Shown: positions 4,192-8,255 of the stretch, in pieces
Numbering within the stretch: position 1 is the stretch's first letter
Layout of the letters: each line of letters begins with the position of its first letter
Source of the DNA: a virus
Strand: one strand, 5' to 3'
Virus record (IMG/VR): IMGVR_UViG_3300047510_002786
Coordinates: 1-20,113 of that record
DNA length: 20,113 bases
The notes under the pieces: generated by a model
What the model saw: only the letters and a program-made list of their open reading frames with translations
What the model was told of the DNA's origin: nothing
Database searches by the model: none
Program-made: the position numbers and the translations under genes

Positions 4192-4707
4192 ATGACCGCC
4201 ACCCTCACCACCGCCCAGCAGCAGTACCTGGACGCCTTCGCCGCCCTGTATGAAGCAGCAGACGCCCTGAACGCTGGTGATCCGATGTCCTATGCCCGCA
4301 GCAGGGAGATCCACCTTGCCTGCTTGCTGGGGCACACCGTCGCAGACTCCTACAGCGGCGCAGACGCCTACGAAGCAGACGGGACCCCTGTAGAGTACAA
4401 ATCCACAATCGGCGGCGCTATCAGCGCAACCTACAATGGGATCAGCGTTCAACCGACCTGGGAGGATCAGGAAGCATACCTGATCGACCATAAGATCGGC
4501 GCCTATGCCCGCCACTACTACGCCCGCTATGAAGGCGCACGGGTCGCTGAGGTGTGGGTCCTGGACGCCGACACGGTGCTCTCCCTGATCCTGCCGAAGG
4601 CGCAACGCCAGTACGCCGCCAAGCGCAACGGCAAGGCAAAGGACCCCCGCATCGGTGTGACTCTCTCCGCTGGTGAGATCCGCCGCCACGGTCGCCGCCT
4701 GGTGTGA
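4192..4707 (+). CDS. Putative PD-(D/E)XK nuclease-fold protein
   Basis: 171 residues. After an N-terminal helical stretch (1-30), E39 lies in SYARSREIHLACLLG, followed by S55-GADAYEADGTPVEYKST. D58 and E68-x-K70 are spaced like the metal-binding D...ExK of restriction-endonuclease-like folds, and PVEYKS is a strand with polar residues on one face, as expected. The remainder alternates strands and helices and ends in a basic tail (KRNGKAKDPR..RRHGRRLV) that could contact DNA. Role could be host DNA degradation or modification; the fold is inferred from pattern only. Bases 4431-4458 inside it resemble a degraded copy of the cassette promoter-leader. Confidence 0.5.
   Translation: MTATLTTAQQQYLDAFAALYEAADALNAGDPMSYARSREIHLACLLGHTVADSYSGADAYEADGTPVEYKSTIGGAISATYNGISVQPTWEDQEAYLIDHKIGAYARHYYARYEGARVAEVWVLDADTVLSLILPKAQRQYAAKRNGKAKDPRIGVTLSAGEIRRHGRRLV
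4431..4458 (+). repeat. Intragenic look-alike of the cassette module
   Basis: CTACAAT, then GGGATCAGCG and TTCAACCGACC. Compare promoter 17: CTACAAT, ACACTCAG, TTCAACCGAC. It lies in the coding frame of the nuclease-like gene (TYNGISVQPTW) with no suitable gene below it. Confidence 0.35.
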
Positions 4708-4754
4708 CGGTCAGGGAACCGCCCACCCCGTTGGCCGCGGCGCCCCTGATGCCC

Positions 4755-4773
4755 TATACTGATCTCAGTTCAA
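4755..4773 (+). promoter_or_regulatory. Cassette promoter 15
   Basis: TATACT (4755-4760), GAT, CTCAGTTCAA (4764-4773), then AGGAAAC as ribosome binding site. Confidence 0.7.
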
Positions 4774-4783
4774 AGGAAACCAA

Positions 4784-4945
4784 ATGACCCGCTACGACGT
4801 GATCTGCCCCTCCGCTCCCTGGGAGAACACCACCACCGATCAGGATCGCGCTTGGGACCTCTGCCTGTCTCTGTCTGAAGAGTACGGGTACGCCCAGGTC
4901 CGCTGCAACGGGGTCATCATCGGAGACTACACTGAGGGGCGCTGA
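4784..4945 (+). CDS. 53-residue MTRY protein, unknown
   Basis: Starts MTRYDVICPSAPWENTTTDQ, then DRAWDLCLSLSEEYGYAQVRCNGVIIGDYTEGR. Pattern strand-helix-strand-strand, like a small ferredoxin-type or split-barrel half; cysteines C8, C27, C41 have no clear motif. Shares MTRY-V with the protein at 3165 and may be a distant paralogue. AAAGGAAA sits 5 bases before ATG. Confidence 0.6.
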   Translation: MTRYDVICPSAPWENTTTDQDRAWDLCLSLSEEYGYAQVRCNGVIIGDYTEGR

Positions 4946-4953
4946 CCCGCCCC
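4936..4953 (+). other. Hairpin spanning a stop codon
   Basis: GGGGCG (4936-4941) / CGCCCC (4948-4953), loop CTGACC containing the TGA of the preceding gene. The left arm is therefore coding. Confidence 0.4.
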
Positions 4954-4958
4954 CGACC

Positions 4959-4975
4959 TGCTACAATACTCTCAA
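4959..4975 (+). promoter_or_regulatory. Cassette promoter 16, short-leader variant
   Basis: TGCTACAAT (4959-4967), ACT, CTCAACC; CCCCCGACC precedes it exactly as at promoter 13. Confidence 0.65.
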
Positions 4976-4989
4976 CCGCAACCCACCCG

Positions 4990-5196
4990 ATGCGCTACCC
5001 CATCAATACCAGCGACAGCAACGCCATCGACACCCTGATCGCCAACCCCATCACGGGTAGCGTTCGCGTCCGCTTTCATAAGACTCCTGCCCGCCTCTAC
5101 CGCTTGAAGGCATCCCGCCTGGAGATTCTGCTGCTGCTCCTGGATTCGAATCTGTCCCTGGGGCGGTGGGTCAATCTCCACTGCTACGCCGCCTGA
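4990..5196 (+). CDS. 68-residue protein, possibly KTSC-like
   Basis: Starts MRYPINTSDSNAIDTLIANP and continues ITGSVRVRFHKTPARLYRLK, a Leu-rich helix LEILLLLLDSN and LSLGRWVNLHCYAA. The order of a beta hairpin (VRVRF...YRL), a helix and a final W-x-N strand recalls the small KTSC-type domain, but key residues of that domain are not clearly present, so this is only a suggestion. The helix ILLLLL is too short for a membrane span. Ends in CYAA with the GCCGCCTGACC junction shared with the gene at 3949. Confidence 0.6.
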   Translation: MRYPINTSDSNAIDTLIANPITGSVRVRFHKTPARLYRLKASRLEILLLLLDSNLSLGRWVNLHCYAA

Positions 5197-5198
5197 CC

Positions 5199-5220
5199 TG
5201 CTACAATACACTCAGTTCAA
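5199..5220 (+). promoter_or_regulatory. Cassette promoter 17 (consensus copy)
   Basis: TGCTACAAT (5199-5207), ACA, CTCAGTTCAA (5211-5220), two bases after TGA. Confidence 0.75.
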
Positions 5221-5235
5221 CCGACACCCCCACCG

Positions 5236-5448
5236 ATGAACCTCTACATCCTGAACGAAGTGCTCTCCGACTACACCGCTGGTATGGCGGTCATCGCTGC
5301 CGAATCGAAGGACGCTGCCCGCGCCATCTGGATTGAGCAGTTCGGAGCATACCACGCCGACGACTTCGATAAGTACGCCGAATTCACGGTGATCGAAGGC
5401 GTCAACCATCCCGCTGGTCTGGTCGCCCACGTCTTCGGCGGGGGTTGA
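5236..5448 (+). CDS. 70-residue alpha/beta protein, unknown
   Basis: Starts MNLYILNEVLSDYTAGMAVI, then AAESKDAARAIWIEQFG and ends EFTVIEGVNHPAGLVAHVFGGG. The pattern (opening strand, a strand ending V-I-A-A-E-S, a helix DAARAI, a closing V strand near a C-terminal PAGLV..F..G) resembles a widespread family of small phage proteins of unknown function that begin MK.Y.L and contain VVAAES.EEAR. No catalytic residues are evident. Confidence 0.7.
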   Translation: MNLYILNEVLSDYTAGMAVIAAESKDAARAIWIEQFGAYHADDFDKYAEFTVIEGVNHPAGLVAHVFGGG

Positions 5449-5466
5449 CCTCTCCCCCTCTGACCC

Positions 5467-5487
5467 TGTACAATTCTCTCAGTTCAC
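5467..5487 (+). promoter_or_regulatory. Cassette promoter 18
   Basis: TACAAT (5469-5474) with TG directly abutting it (5467-5468, one base short of canonical), TCT, CTCAGTTCAC (5478-5487). Confidence 0.65.
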
Positions 5488-5498
5488 ACCCCGAACCG

Positions 5499-5687
5499 AT
5501 GCACTGCTCCACCTTCCCCGCCATCGTCTGGAACTGCGCCGATGAGAACGGGTGCATCCGCTGGTCTGCCGCCTGCCAGGCAGCAAAGGAACACGGTCTC
5601 TGGGATGACTTCCGCACCGACTACGGCACAACCGCCCGCTTCGGTCCCGTTGATGCTGGTGAGTTCCTGGTCTGGTTGGGGTACTGA
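5499..5687 (+). CDS. 62-residue protein, unknown
   Basis: Starts MHCSTFPAIVWNCADENGCI and ends GPVDAGEFLVWLGY. An in-frame ATG at 5445 would add 18 residues but lies upstream of the promoter module and overlaps the preceding gene, so the ATG at 5499 is preferred. Cysteines C3, C13, C19, C26 and the aromatic residues suggest a small folded domain; no known motif. Followed by a G-rich/C-rich hairpin spacer. Confidence 0.6.
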   Translation: MHCSTFPAIVWNCADENGCIRWSAACQAAKEHGLWDDFRTDYGTTARFGPVDAGEFLVWLGY

Positions 5688-5695
5688 TTCGTGGG

Positions 5696-5718
5696 GGGTG
5701 GGGTACTGACCCCCGCCC
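5696..5718 (+). other. G-rich/C-rich hairpin spacer
   Basis: GGGTGGGG (5696-5703) opposes CCCCCGCCC (5710-5718) over TACTGA, with one mismatch or bulge. ATTCGTG occurs on both sides (just before it and again before promoter 19). Confidence 0.4.
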
Positions 5719-5724
5719 GATTCG

Positions 5725-5746
5725 TGCTACAATTCTCTCAGTTCCG
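5725..5746 (+). promoter_or_regulatory. Cassette promoter 19, last intact copy
   Basis: TGCTACAAT (5725-5733), TCT, CTCAGTTCCG (5737-5746). The 10-mer is altered in its last two bases. Confidence 0.7.
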
Positions 5747-5756
5747 AACCCCTCCA

Positions 5757-5966
5757 ATGCGTTTCCCACTCGCCCAGTGCTCCGACCTCGTGACCCGTGA
5801 GATTCGTTGGATCTCCCGTGCCGATCAACTGAAGAACGGTTCCCGCCCTTCGGCATACATCCACTGGGGTCTGCCCGCTACGGTCATCGCCGCCCAGTAC
5901 GCTGAGGTCCATGCCGATGAGGTGGGTCGCTGCCCCATCAGCGGGTGGCGCAGTTCCCAGGGGTGA
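5757..5966 (+). CDS. 69-residue protein, unknown, last gene of the GC-rich array
   Basis: Starts MRFPLAQCSDLVTREIRWIS, then RADQLKNGSRPSAYIHWGLPATVIAAQYAEVHADEVGRCPISGWRSSQG. The frame is open back to 5691 but an upstream start would lie across the promoter, so ATG at 5757 is used. Mixed alpha/beta composition, slightly basic, no recognised domain. After its stop there is no further intact promoter module, only a hairpin with repeats and then the composition boundary. Confidence 0.6.
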   Translation: MRFPLAQCSDLVTREIRWISRADQLKNGSRPSAYIHWGLPATVIAAQYAEVHADEVGRCPISGWRSSQG

Positions 5967-5973
5967 GCACCTC

Positions 5974-6017
5974 CTGCCCCCTGCGTTCGTTCGTGGGGGG
6001 CAGTGCGTTCGTTCGTG
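5974..6017 (+). repeat. Stem-loop whose loop is repeated directly after the stem
   Basis: CTGCCCCC (5974-5981) pairs perfectly with GGGGGCAG (5996-6003). The 14-base loop TGCGTTCGTTCGTG (5982-5995) is repeated exactly at 6004-6017, adjoining the stem. Could be the terminator/promoter remnant of a lost cassette. Confidence 0.75.
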
Positions 6018-6027
6018 ATCGGCAGTT

Positions 6028-6050
6028 GGCGGGGGGTGGGGGGTCGTCGG
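6028..6050 (+). other. G-rich tract
   Basis: Two runs of six G separated by one T, plus flanking GG pairs. A G-quadruplex is possible but loops would be very short. Confidence 0.3.
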
Positions 6051-6061
6051 CGCGGCCGCGT
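6051..6061. other. Composition boundary with 10-bp palindrome
   Basis: CGCGGCCGCG (6051-6060) is a perfect palindrome. Everything left of it is GC-rich; from 6061 (TATATTAAA) onward the sequence is AT-rich, apart from a short mixed stretch to about 6090. Confidence 0.7.
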
Positions 6062-6092
6062 ATATTAAACCCATGGGACCCCTTAGGCTACA

Positions 6093-6125
6093 AAGTCTTG
6101 CTTTCGCTAGTGTTTTATAAGACTT
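6093..6125. terminator. Inverted repeat flanked by A/T tracts, possible terminator
   Basis: AAGTCTT (6093-6099) and AAGACTT (6119-6125), 19-base loop, followed by AATTAAAAAATTTTT. Loop is long, so folding is weak; could serve either strand. The span 5967-6183 holds no gene that I can support. Confidence 0.35.
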
Positions 6126-6147
6126 AATTAAAAAATTTTTCCCCATA

Positions 6148-6153
6148 TATAAT
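6148..6153 (+). promoter_or_regulatory. Possible -10 box
   Basis: TATAAT, 30 bases before the AbrB-like gene. No convincing -35 (TAATTA at the 17-base position). Confidence 0.3.
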
Positions 6154-6183
6154 ATCGAAAAAGTAAAAAATAAAATACCCGAA

Positions 6184-6354
6184 ATGAAAAAAAATTCCGG
6201 AGATATTTTCGAATCCATAGAAGTTGATCCAATTAGCGGAGACTACTACATTAAAATCTCAGAGCAAATTATGAATGAATTGGAATGGTACGAGGATACG
6301 CAAATTAACCTTTCAATAGAAGGTAATGAAGTTATTCTTTCAGAAAGAAAGTAA
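6184..6354 (+). CDS. AbrB-like small DNA-binding-type protein
   Basis: 56 residues, beginning MKKNSGDIFESIEVDPISGD and continuing YYIKISEQIMNELEWYEDTQ, then INLSIEGNEVILSERK. The second part has the signature of the SpoVT/AbrB swapped-hairpin fold: a strand ending I-S, a short helix (IMNELEW), an acidic turn (YEDT) and two strands separated by EGNE, as in antitoxins and AbrB regulators (compare the usual IP..I...LGW..GD.l.l...g..i.L). It may therefore be a DNA-binding dimer, though phage versions could have a different target. It is the first gene of the AT-rich half. The next gene's promoter begins at its stop codon. Confidence 0.6.
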   Translation: MKKNSGDIFESIEVDPISGDYYIKISEQIMNELEWYEDTQINLSIEGNEVILSERK

Positions 6355-6383
6355 TTGACAAGCACTACATAATAGAGTATGAT
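6355..6383 (+). promoter_or_regulatory. Sigma70-type promoter of the glycosyltransferase gene
   Basis: TTGACA (6355-6360), 17 bases, TATGAT (6378-6383), 22 bases before ATG. A textbook host-type promoter, probably early; quite unlike the extended -10 modules of the left half. Confidence 0.8.
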
Positions 6384-6405
6384 ACTGAAGTAAACAAGTT
6401 ATCTT

Positions 6406-7158
6406 ATGTCTAAAGGATTTACAGTAAAGGCAAAAGCGCCTACACAAATACAACAAGAATGGGACTATGATCTTGCCAAGGAACTGATAAAGGGCAAGTC
6501 AATTGTTTTTTGTCTTCCTGGAAGAGGAGTCTCATATCAGTTTTTAAAAAGTTTTGTTCAACTTTGTTTTGACTTAGTTCAATCTGGAGCAAGCATTCAA
6601 ATCTCACAAGATTATTCCTCAATGGTTAATTTTGCAAGATGTAAGTGTTTGGGAGCAAATGTTCTCAGAGGACCTGACCAAATTCCTTGGGATGGAAAAC
6701 TGAAATATGATTGGCAACTTTGGATTGATTCTGACATTGTTTTTAATACTGAAAAATTTTTCCAATTGGTATTAATGGATAAGGATATTGCTGCTGGTTG
6801 GTATGCTACAGAAGATGGGCATACTACATCAGTTGCACATTGGTTGGAAGAAGATGATTTCAGAAGCAATGGTGGTGTAATGAATCACGAAACCGTTGAA
6901 AGTATTTCGAAGCGTCGCAAACCATTTACAGTTGATTATACTGGATTTGGTTGGGTTCTTATTAAGCATGGTGTTTTTGAACATTCAGAAATGAAATATC
7001 CTTGGTTTGCTCCTAAAATGCAAGTTTTTGAATCTGGAAATGTTCAAGATATGTGTGGAGAAGACGTATCTTTCTGTTTAGATGCAAAGGAAGCAGGCTT
7101 TGAAATTTGGTGCGATCCACGTATTAGAGTTGGTCACGAAAAATCAAGAGTAATTTAA
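6406..7158 (+). CDS. GT-A glycosyltransferase
   Basis: 250 residues. The N-terminus contains SIVFCLPGRGVSYQFLKSFV and ARCKCLGANVLRG, a nucleotide-binding Rossmann half. W106-I-D108-S-D110 is the DxD motif that binds the sugar-nucleotide metal. GGVMNHETVES and YTGFGWVLIKHGVFE form the acceptor loop region, C217-G-E219-D220 matches the (G)ED motif of the catalytic base region, and H244 in RVGHEKS is the C-terminal metal-binding histidine seen in GT-A enzymes. It probably transfers a sugar to a virion protein, host surface glycan or modified DNA base; the sequence does not say which. No membrane anchor. It has its own sigma70-type promoter, and the next gene starts 5 bases after its stop. Confidence 0.85.
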   Translation: MSKGFTVKAKAPTQIQQEWDYDLAKELIKGKSIVFCLPGRGVSYQFLKSFVQLCFDLVQSGASIQISQDYSSMVNFARCKCLGANVLRGPDQIPWDGKLKYDWQLWIDSDIVFNTEKFFQLVLMDKDIAAGWYATEDGHTTSVAHWLEEDDFRSNGGVMNHETVESISKRRKPFTVDYTGFGWVLIKHGVFEHSEMKYPWFAPKMQVFESGNVQDMCGEDVSFCLDAKEAGFEIWCDPRIRVGHEKSRVI

Positions 7159-7163
7159 TTTGA

Positions 7164-7355
7164 ATGTCTAACGAACGCTATAATATTCTCTGTAAGGGAA
7201 GGAAAATTTATAATCATCTTACAGAAAAAGAATATTTCAATATAATGGAGGATTTGTCAATTGAATTTTATCAGACAGGTTCTCCAAATCCTGAAGATCT
7301 TGAAACTGAAATTTTATTAGAGGATACAGTATGGCAAAAGCAAAAGTTGGTCTGA
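7164..7355 (+). CDS. 63-residue conserved-looking cyanophage protein
   Basis: Starts MSNERYNILCKGRKIYNHLT, then EKEYFNIMEDLSIEFYQTGSPNPEDLETEILLED. The pattern, strand (YNILCKGRKIYNHL), helix (EKEYFNIMEDLSIEFYQ) and acidic tail, is that of a small protein often found beside structural genes in cyanophages; function unknown. It starts 5 bases after the glycosyltransferase stop and its last 25 bases overlap the next gene in another frame, indicating translational coupling. Confidence 0.7.
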   Translation: MSNERYNILCKGRKIYNHLTEKEYFNIMEDLSIEFYQTGSPNPEDLETEILLEDTVWQKQKLV

Positions 7356-7480
7356 CTAAAGGTAGTTCTTATATTCCTGGACCTCCTAAGAAATCTCGTC
7401 AGGGAGATGGTGGAGGTACTAAATATGCTTCTTCGTCTCGTAATAAAGCACGTAAGAAATATAGAGGGCAAGGAAAGTAA
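7331..7480 (+). CDS. 49-residue basic Gly/Lys-rich protein
   Basis: Starts MAKAKVGLTKGSSYIPGPPK and continues KSRQGDGGGTKYASSSRNKARKKYRGQGK. Strongly basic, low-complexity, no hydrophobic core, so probably disordered or nucleic-acid/scaffold-binding. The short motif SYIPGPPKKSRQGDG recurs in cyanophages next to gp25-type clusters as far as I remember. It begins inside the end of the preceding gene (25-base overlap) and a strong terminator lies 16 bases after its stop, closing the glycosyltransferase operon. Confidence 0.65.
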   Translation: MAKAKVGLTKGSSYIPGPPKKSRQGDGGGTKYASSSRNKARKKYRGQGK

Positions 7481-7496
7481 ATTGATTCCCATCATA

Positions 7497-7528
7497 CACC
7501 TATCTCTTGTATAGAGTAGGTGTTTTTT
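7497..7528 (+). terminator. Rho-independent terminator
   Basis: CACCTA (7497-7502) pairs with TAGGTG (7517-7522), with an inner CTCT/AGAG extension past a one-base bulge, then six T (7523-7528). Ends the operon started at 6355. Confidence 0.85.
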
Positions 7529-7544
7529 CTTGCCTTAAAATAGA

Positions 7545-7552
7545 AATAAATA
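7545..7552 (+). promoter_or_regulatory. Late promoter candidate upstream of speD
   Basis: AATAAATA, one base from the T4-type late consensus TATAAATA and matching the relaxed form proposed for cyanophages, 35 bases before the ATG at 7588. Confidence 0.45.
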
Positions 7553-7587
7553 AATTTTTACTAAAAGATGAGTTGAAACAATTTTCA

Positions 7588-7914
7588 ATGGGCAAGCACC
7601 TGCTTCTTGAGGTGTATGATATTGATTTTGAAGCAATTAATGATGTTAAATTACTTCAAGATGCTATGATTAGAGGCATAAATCGTGCAAAAATGACGAT
7701 TTTAAACGTTTTTTCGCATTGTTTTTACCCTCAAGGTTGTACGATTGTCATTGCCCTGGCGGAAAGTCACGTTTCTTGTCACACTTGGCCCGAAAATGGG
7801 TGTATTGCGATTGATGTCTATACATGTGGAGAAGGAAATCCCAAATTAATTGCAATTGAACTCTTAAAATACTTAAATTCCGATAATTATTCTCTAAAAG
7901 AGATATATCGTTAA
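7588..7914 (+). CDS. speD: S-adenosylmethionine decarboxylase proenzyme
   Basis: 108 residues from ATG. The frame is open up to a TTG at 7507 but that lies inside the terminator, so ATG 7588 (MGKHLLLEVYD) is chosen; this gives close to the usual prokaryotic length of about 120. The self-cleavage motif is A58-E59-S60-H61-V-S-C-H65-T-W-P-E: the chain is cut between E59 and S60 and S60 becomes the pyruvoyl cofactor. H65 and C80 (in VYTCGEG) are the processing and proton-donor residues, in the same spacing as Thermotoga SpeD (S63, H68, C83). The product makes decarboxylated AdoMet for spermidine synthesis. speD is a known auxiliary metabolic gene of cyanomyoviruses and often lies near structural genes; polyamine supply for DNA packaging is the usual suggestion. 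Confidence 0.92.
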   Translation: MGKHLLLEVYDIDFEAINDVKLLQDAMIRGINRAKMTILNVFSHCFYPQGCTIVIALAESHVSCHTWPENGCIAIDVYTCGEGNPKLIAIELLKYLNSDNYSLKEIYR

Positions 7915-7922
7915 ATAGAAAT

Positions 7923-7942
7923 AAGGAGATAGCAACCTCCTT
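7923..7942 (+). terminator. Hairpin after speD
   Basis: AAGGAG (7923-7928) / CTCCTT (7937-7942), 8-base loop, followed by TATAAAAG. A weak terminator at best. Confidence 0.4.
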
Positions 7943-7952
7943 TATAAAAGTT

Positions 7953-7973
7953 CTGTTTTATTCAGTAAAACAG
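7953..7973 (+). promoter_or_regulatory. Perfect stem-loop touching the ribosome binding site
   Basis: CTGTTTTA (7953-7960) / TAAAACAG (7966-7973), loop TTCAG. The AGGAG Shine-Dalgarno of the next gene (7972-7976) starts in the right arm, so folding could limit translation. Confidence 0.5.
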
Positions 7974-7981
7974 GAGCTAAA

Positions 7982-8224
7982 ATGTCTAATTTACCAGTCG
8001 ATAGAGACAAAAACTACATGTATTCGATGTGGGGAACTAAAAAATTAGTCACGGATCACAATTCATTACCACAAAAGCGCGTAATTCAAGAAATTATGCA
8101 TGATACTGCCCCAAAACACGATTTTAAAAAGCAAGTTGAGTTACACGAAAGAATTCGTAATGATGAAGACTATGATGATTGGGATTATGGAACTGAACCA
8201 AACTATGGTTCTTCCTGGAAGTAG
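7982..8224 (+). CDS. 80-residue conserved-looking cyanophage protein, acidic tail
   Basis: Starts MSNLPVDRDKNYMYSMWGTK and continues KLVTDHNSLPQKRVIQEIMHDT, then a charged helix KHDFKKQVELHERIRND and a Tyr/Asp/Trp-rich acidic end EDYDDWDYGTEPNYGSSWK. I do not recognise a domain; the position just before gp25 and small size suggest a structural accessory or assembly factor of the baseplate cluster, which is inference. AGGAG lies 5 bases before ATG. Its stop is followed by an exact late promoter. Confidence 0.7.
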   Translation: MSNLPVDRDKNYMYSMWGTKKLVTDHNSLPQKRVIQEIMHDTAPKHDFKKQVELHERIRNDEDYDDWDYGTEPNYGSSWK

Positions 8225-8225
8225 A

Positions 8226-8233
8226 TATAAATA
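8226..8233 (+). promoter_or_regulatory. T4-type late promoter of the baseplate operon
   Basis: TATAAATA, an exact match to the T4 late -10 recognised by the phage sigma factor gp55, 22 bases before the gp25 start. No -35 is needed in this promoter class. Confidence 0.8.
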
Positions 8234-8255
8234 AATCAAGAAAAACTCTTATCCA

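Noticed and set aside
3832-4689. 285-codon minus-strand open frame
   Set aside because: It lies antisense across three + strand cassette genes and their promoter modules, has no promoter of its own and translates to low-information Gly/Val/Arg sequence.
173-5746. CRISPR array
   Set aside because: The repeated modules are far apart, separated by genes of different length, and sit at fixed distance from start codons.
173-5746. Integron-type attC cassette array
   Set aside because: No integrase and no paired inverted core sites; the repeated element is a promoter at gene starts, whereas attC sites lie at gene ends.
5945-6127. 60-codon + strand frame over the junction
   Set aside because: No promoter or ribosome binding site, overlaps the hairpin repeat and ends just after the inverted repeat; low-complexity translation.
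6085-6130. tRNA gene or attachment site at the junction
   Set aside because: The AAGTCTT/AAGACTT pair does not fold into a cloverleaf and there is no T-arm sequence or CCA-adjacent acceptor stem.
5727-6218. 163-codon minus-strand frame across the composition boundary
   Set aside because: It is antisense to an accepted gene, and its composition flips inside the frame from hydrophobic/Phe-rich to Pro/Arg-rich at the junction.
7507-7587. Longer speD starting at TTG
   Set aside because: That region contains the terminator stem and T-run and the late-type promoter; the family N-terminus matches from ATG 7588.
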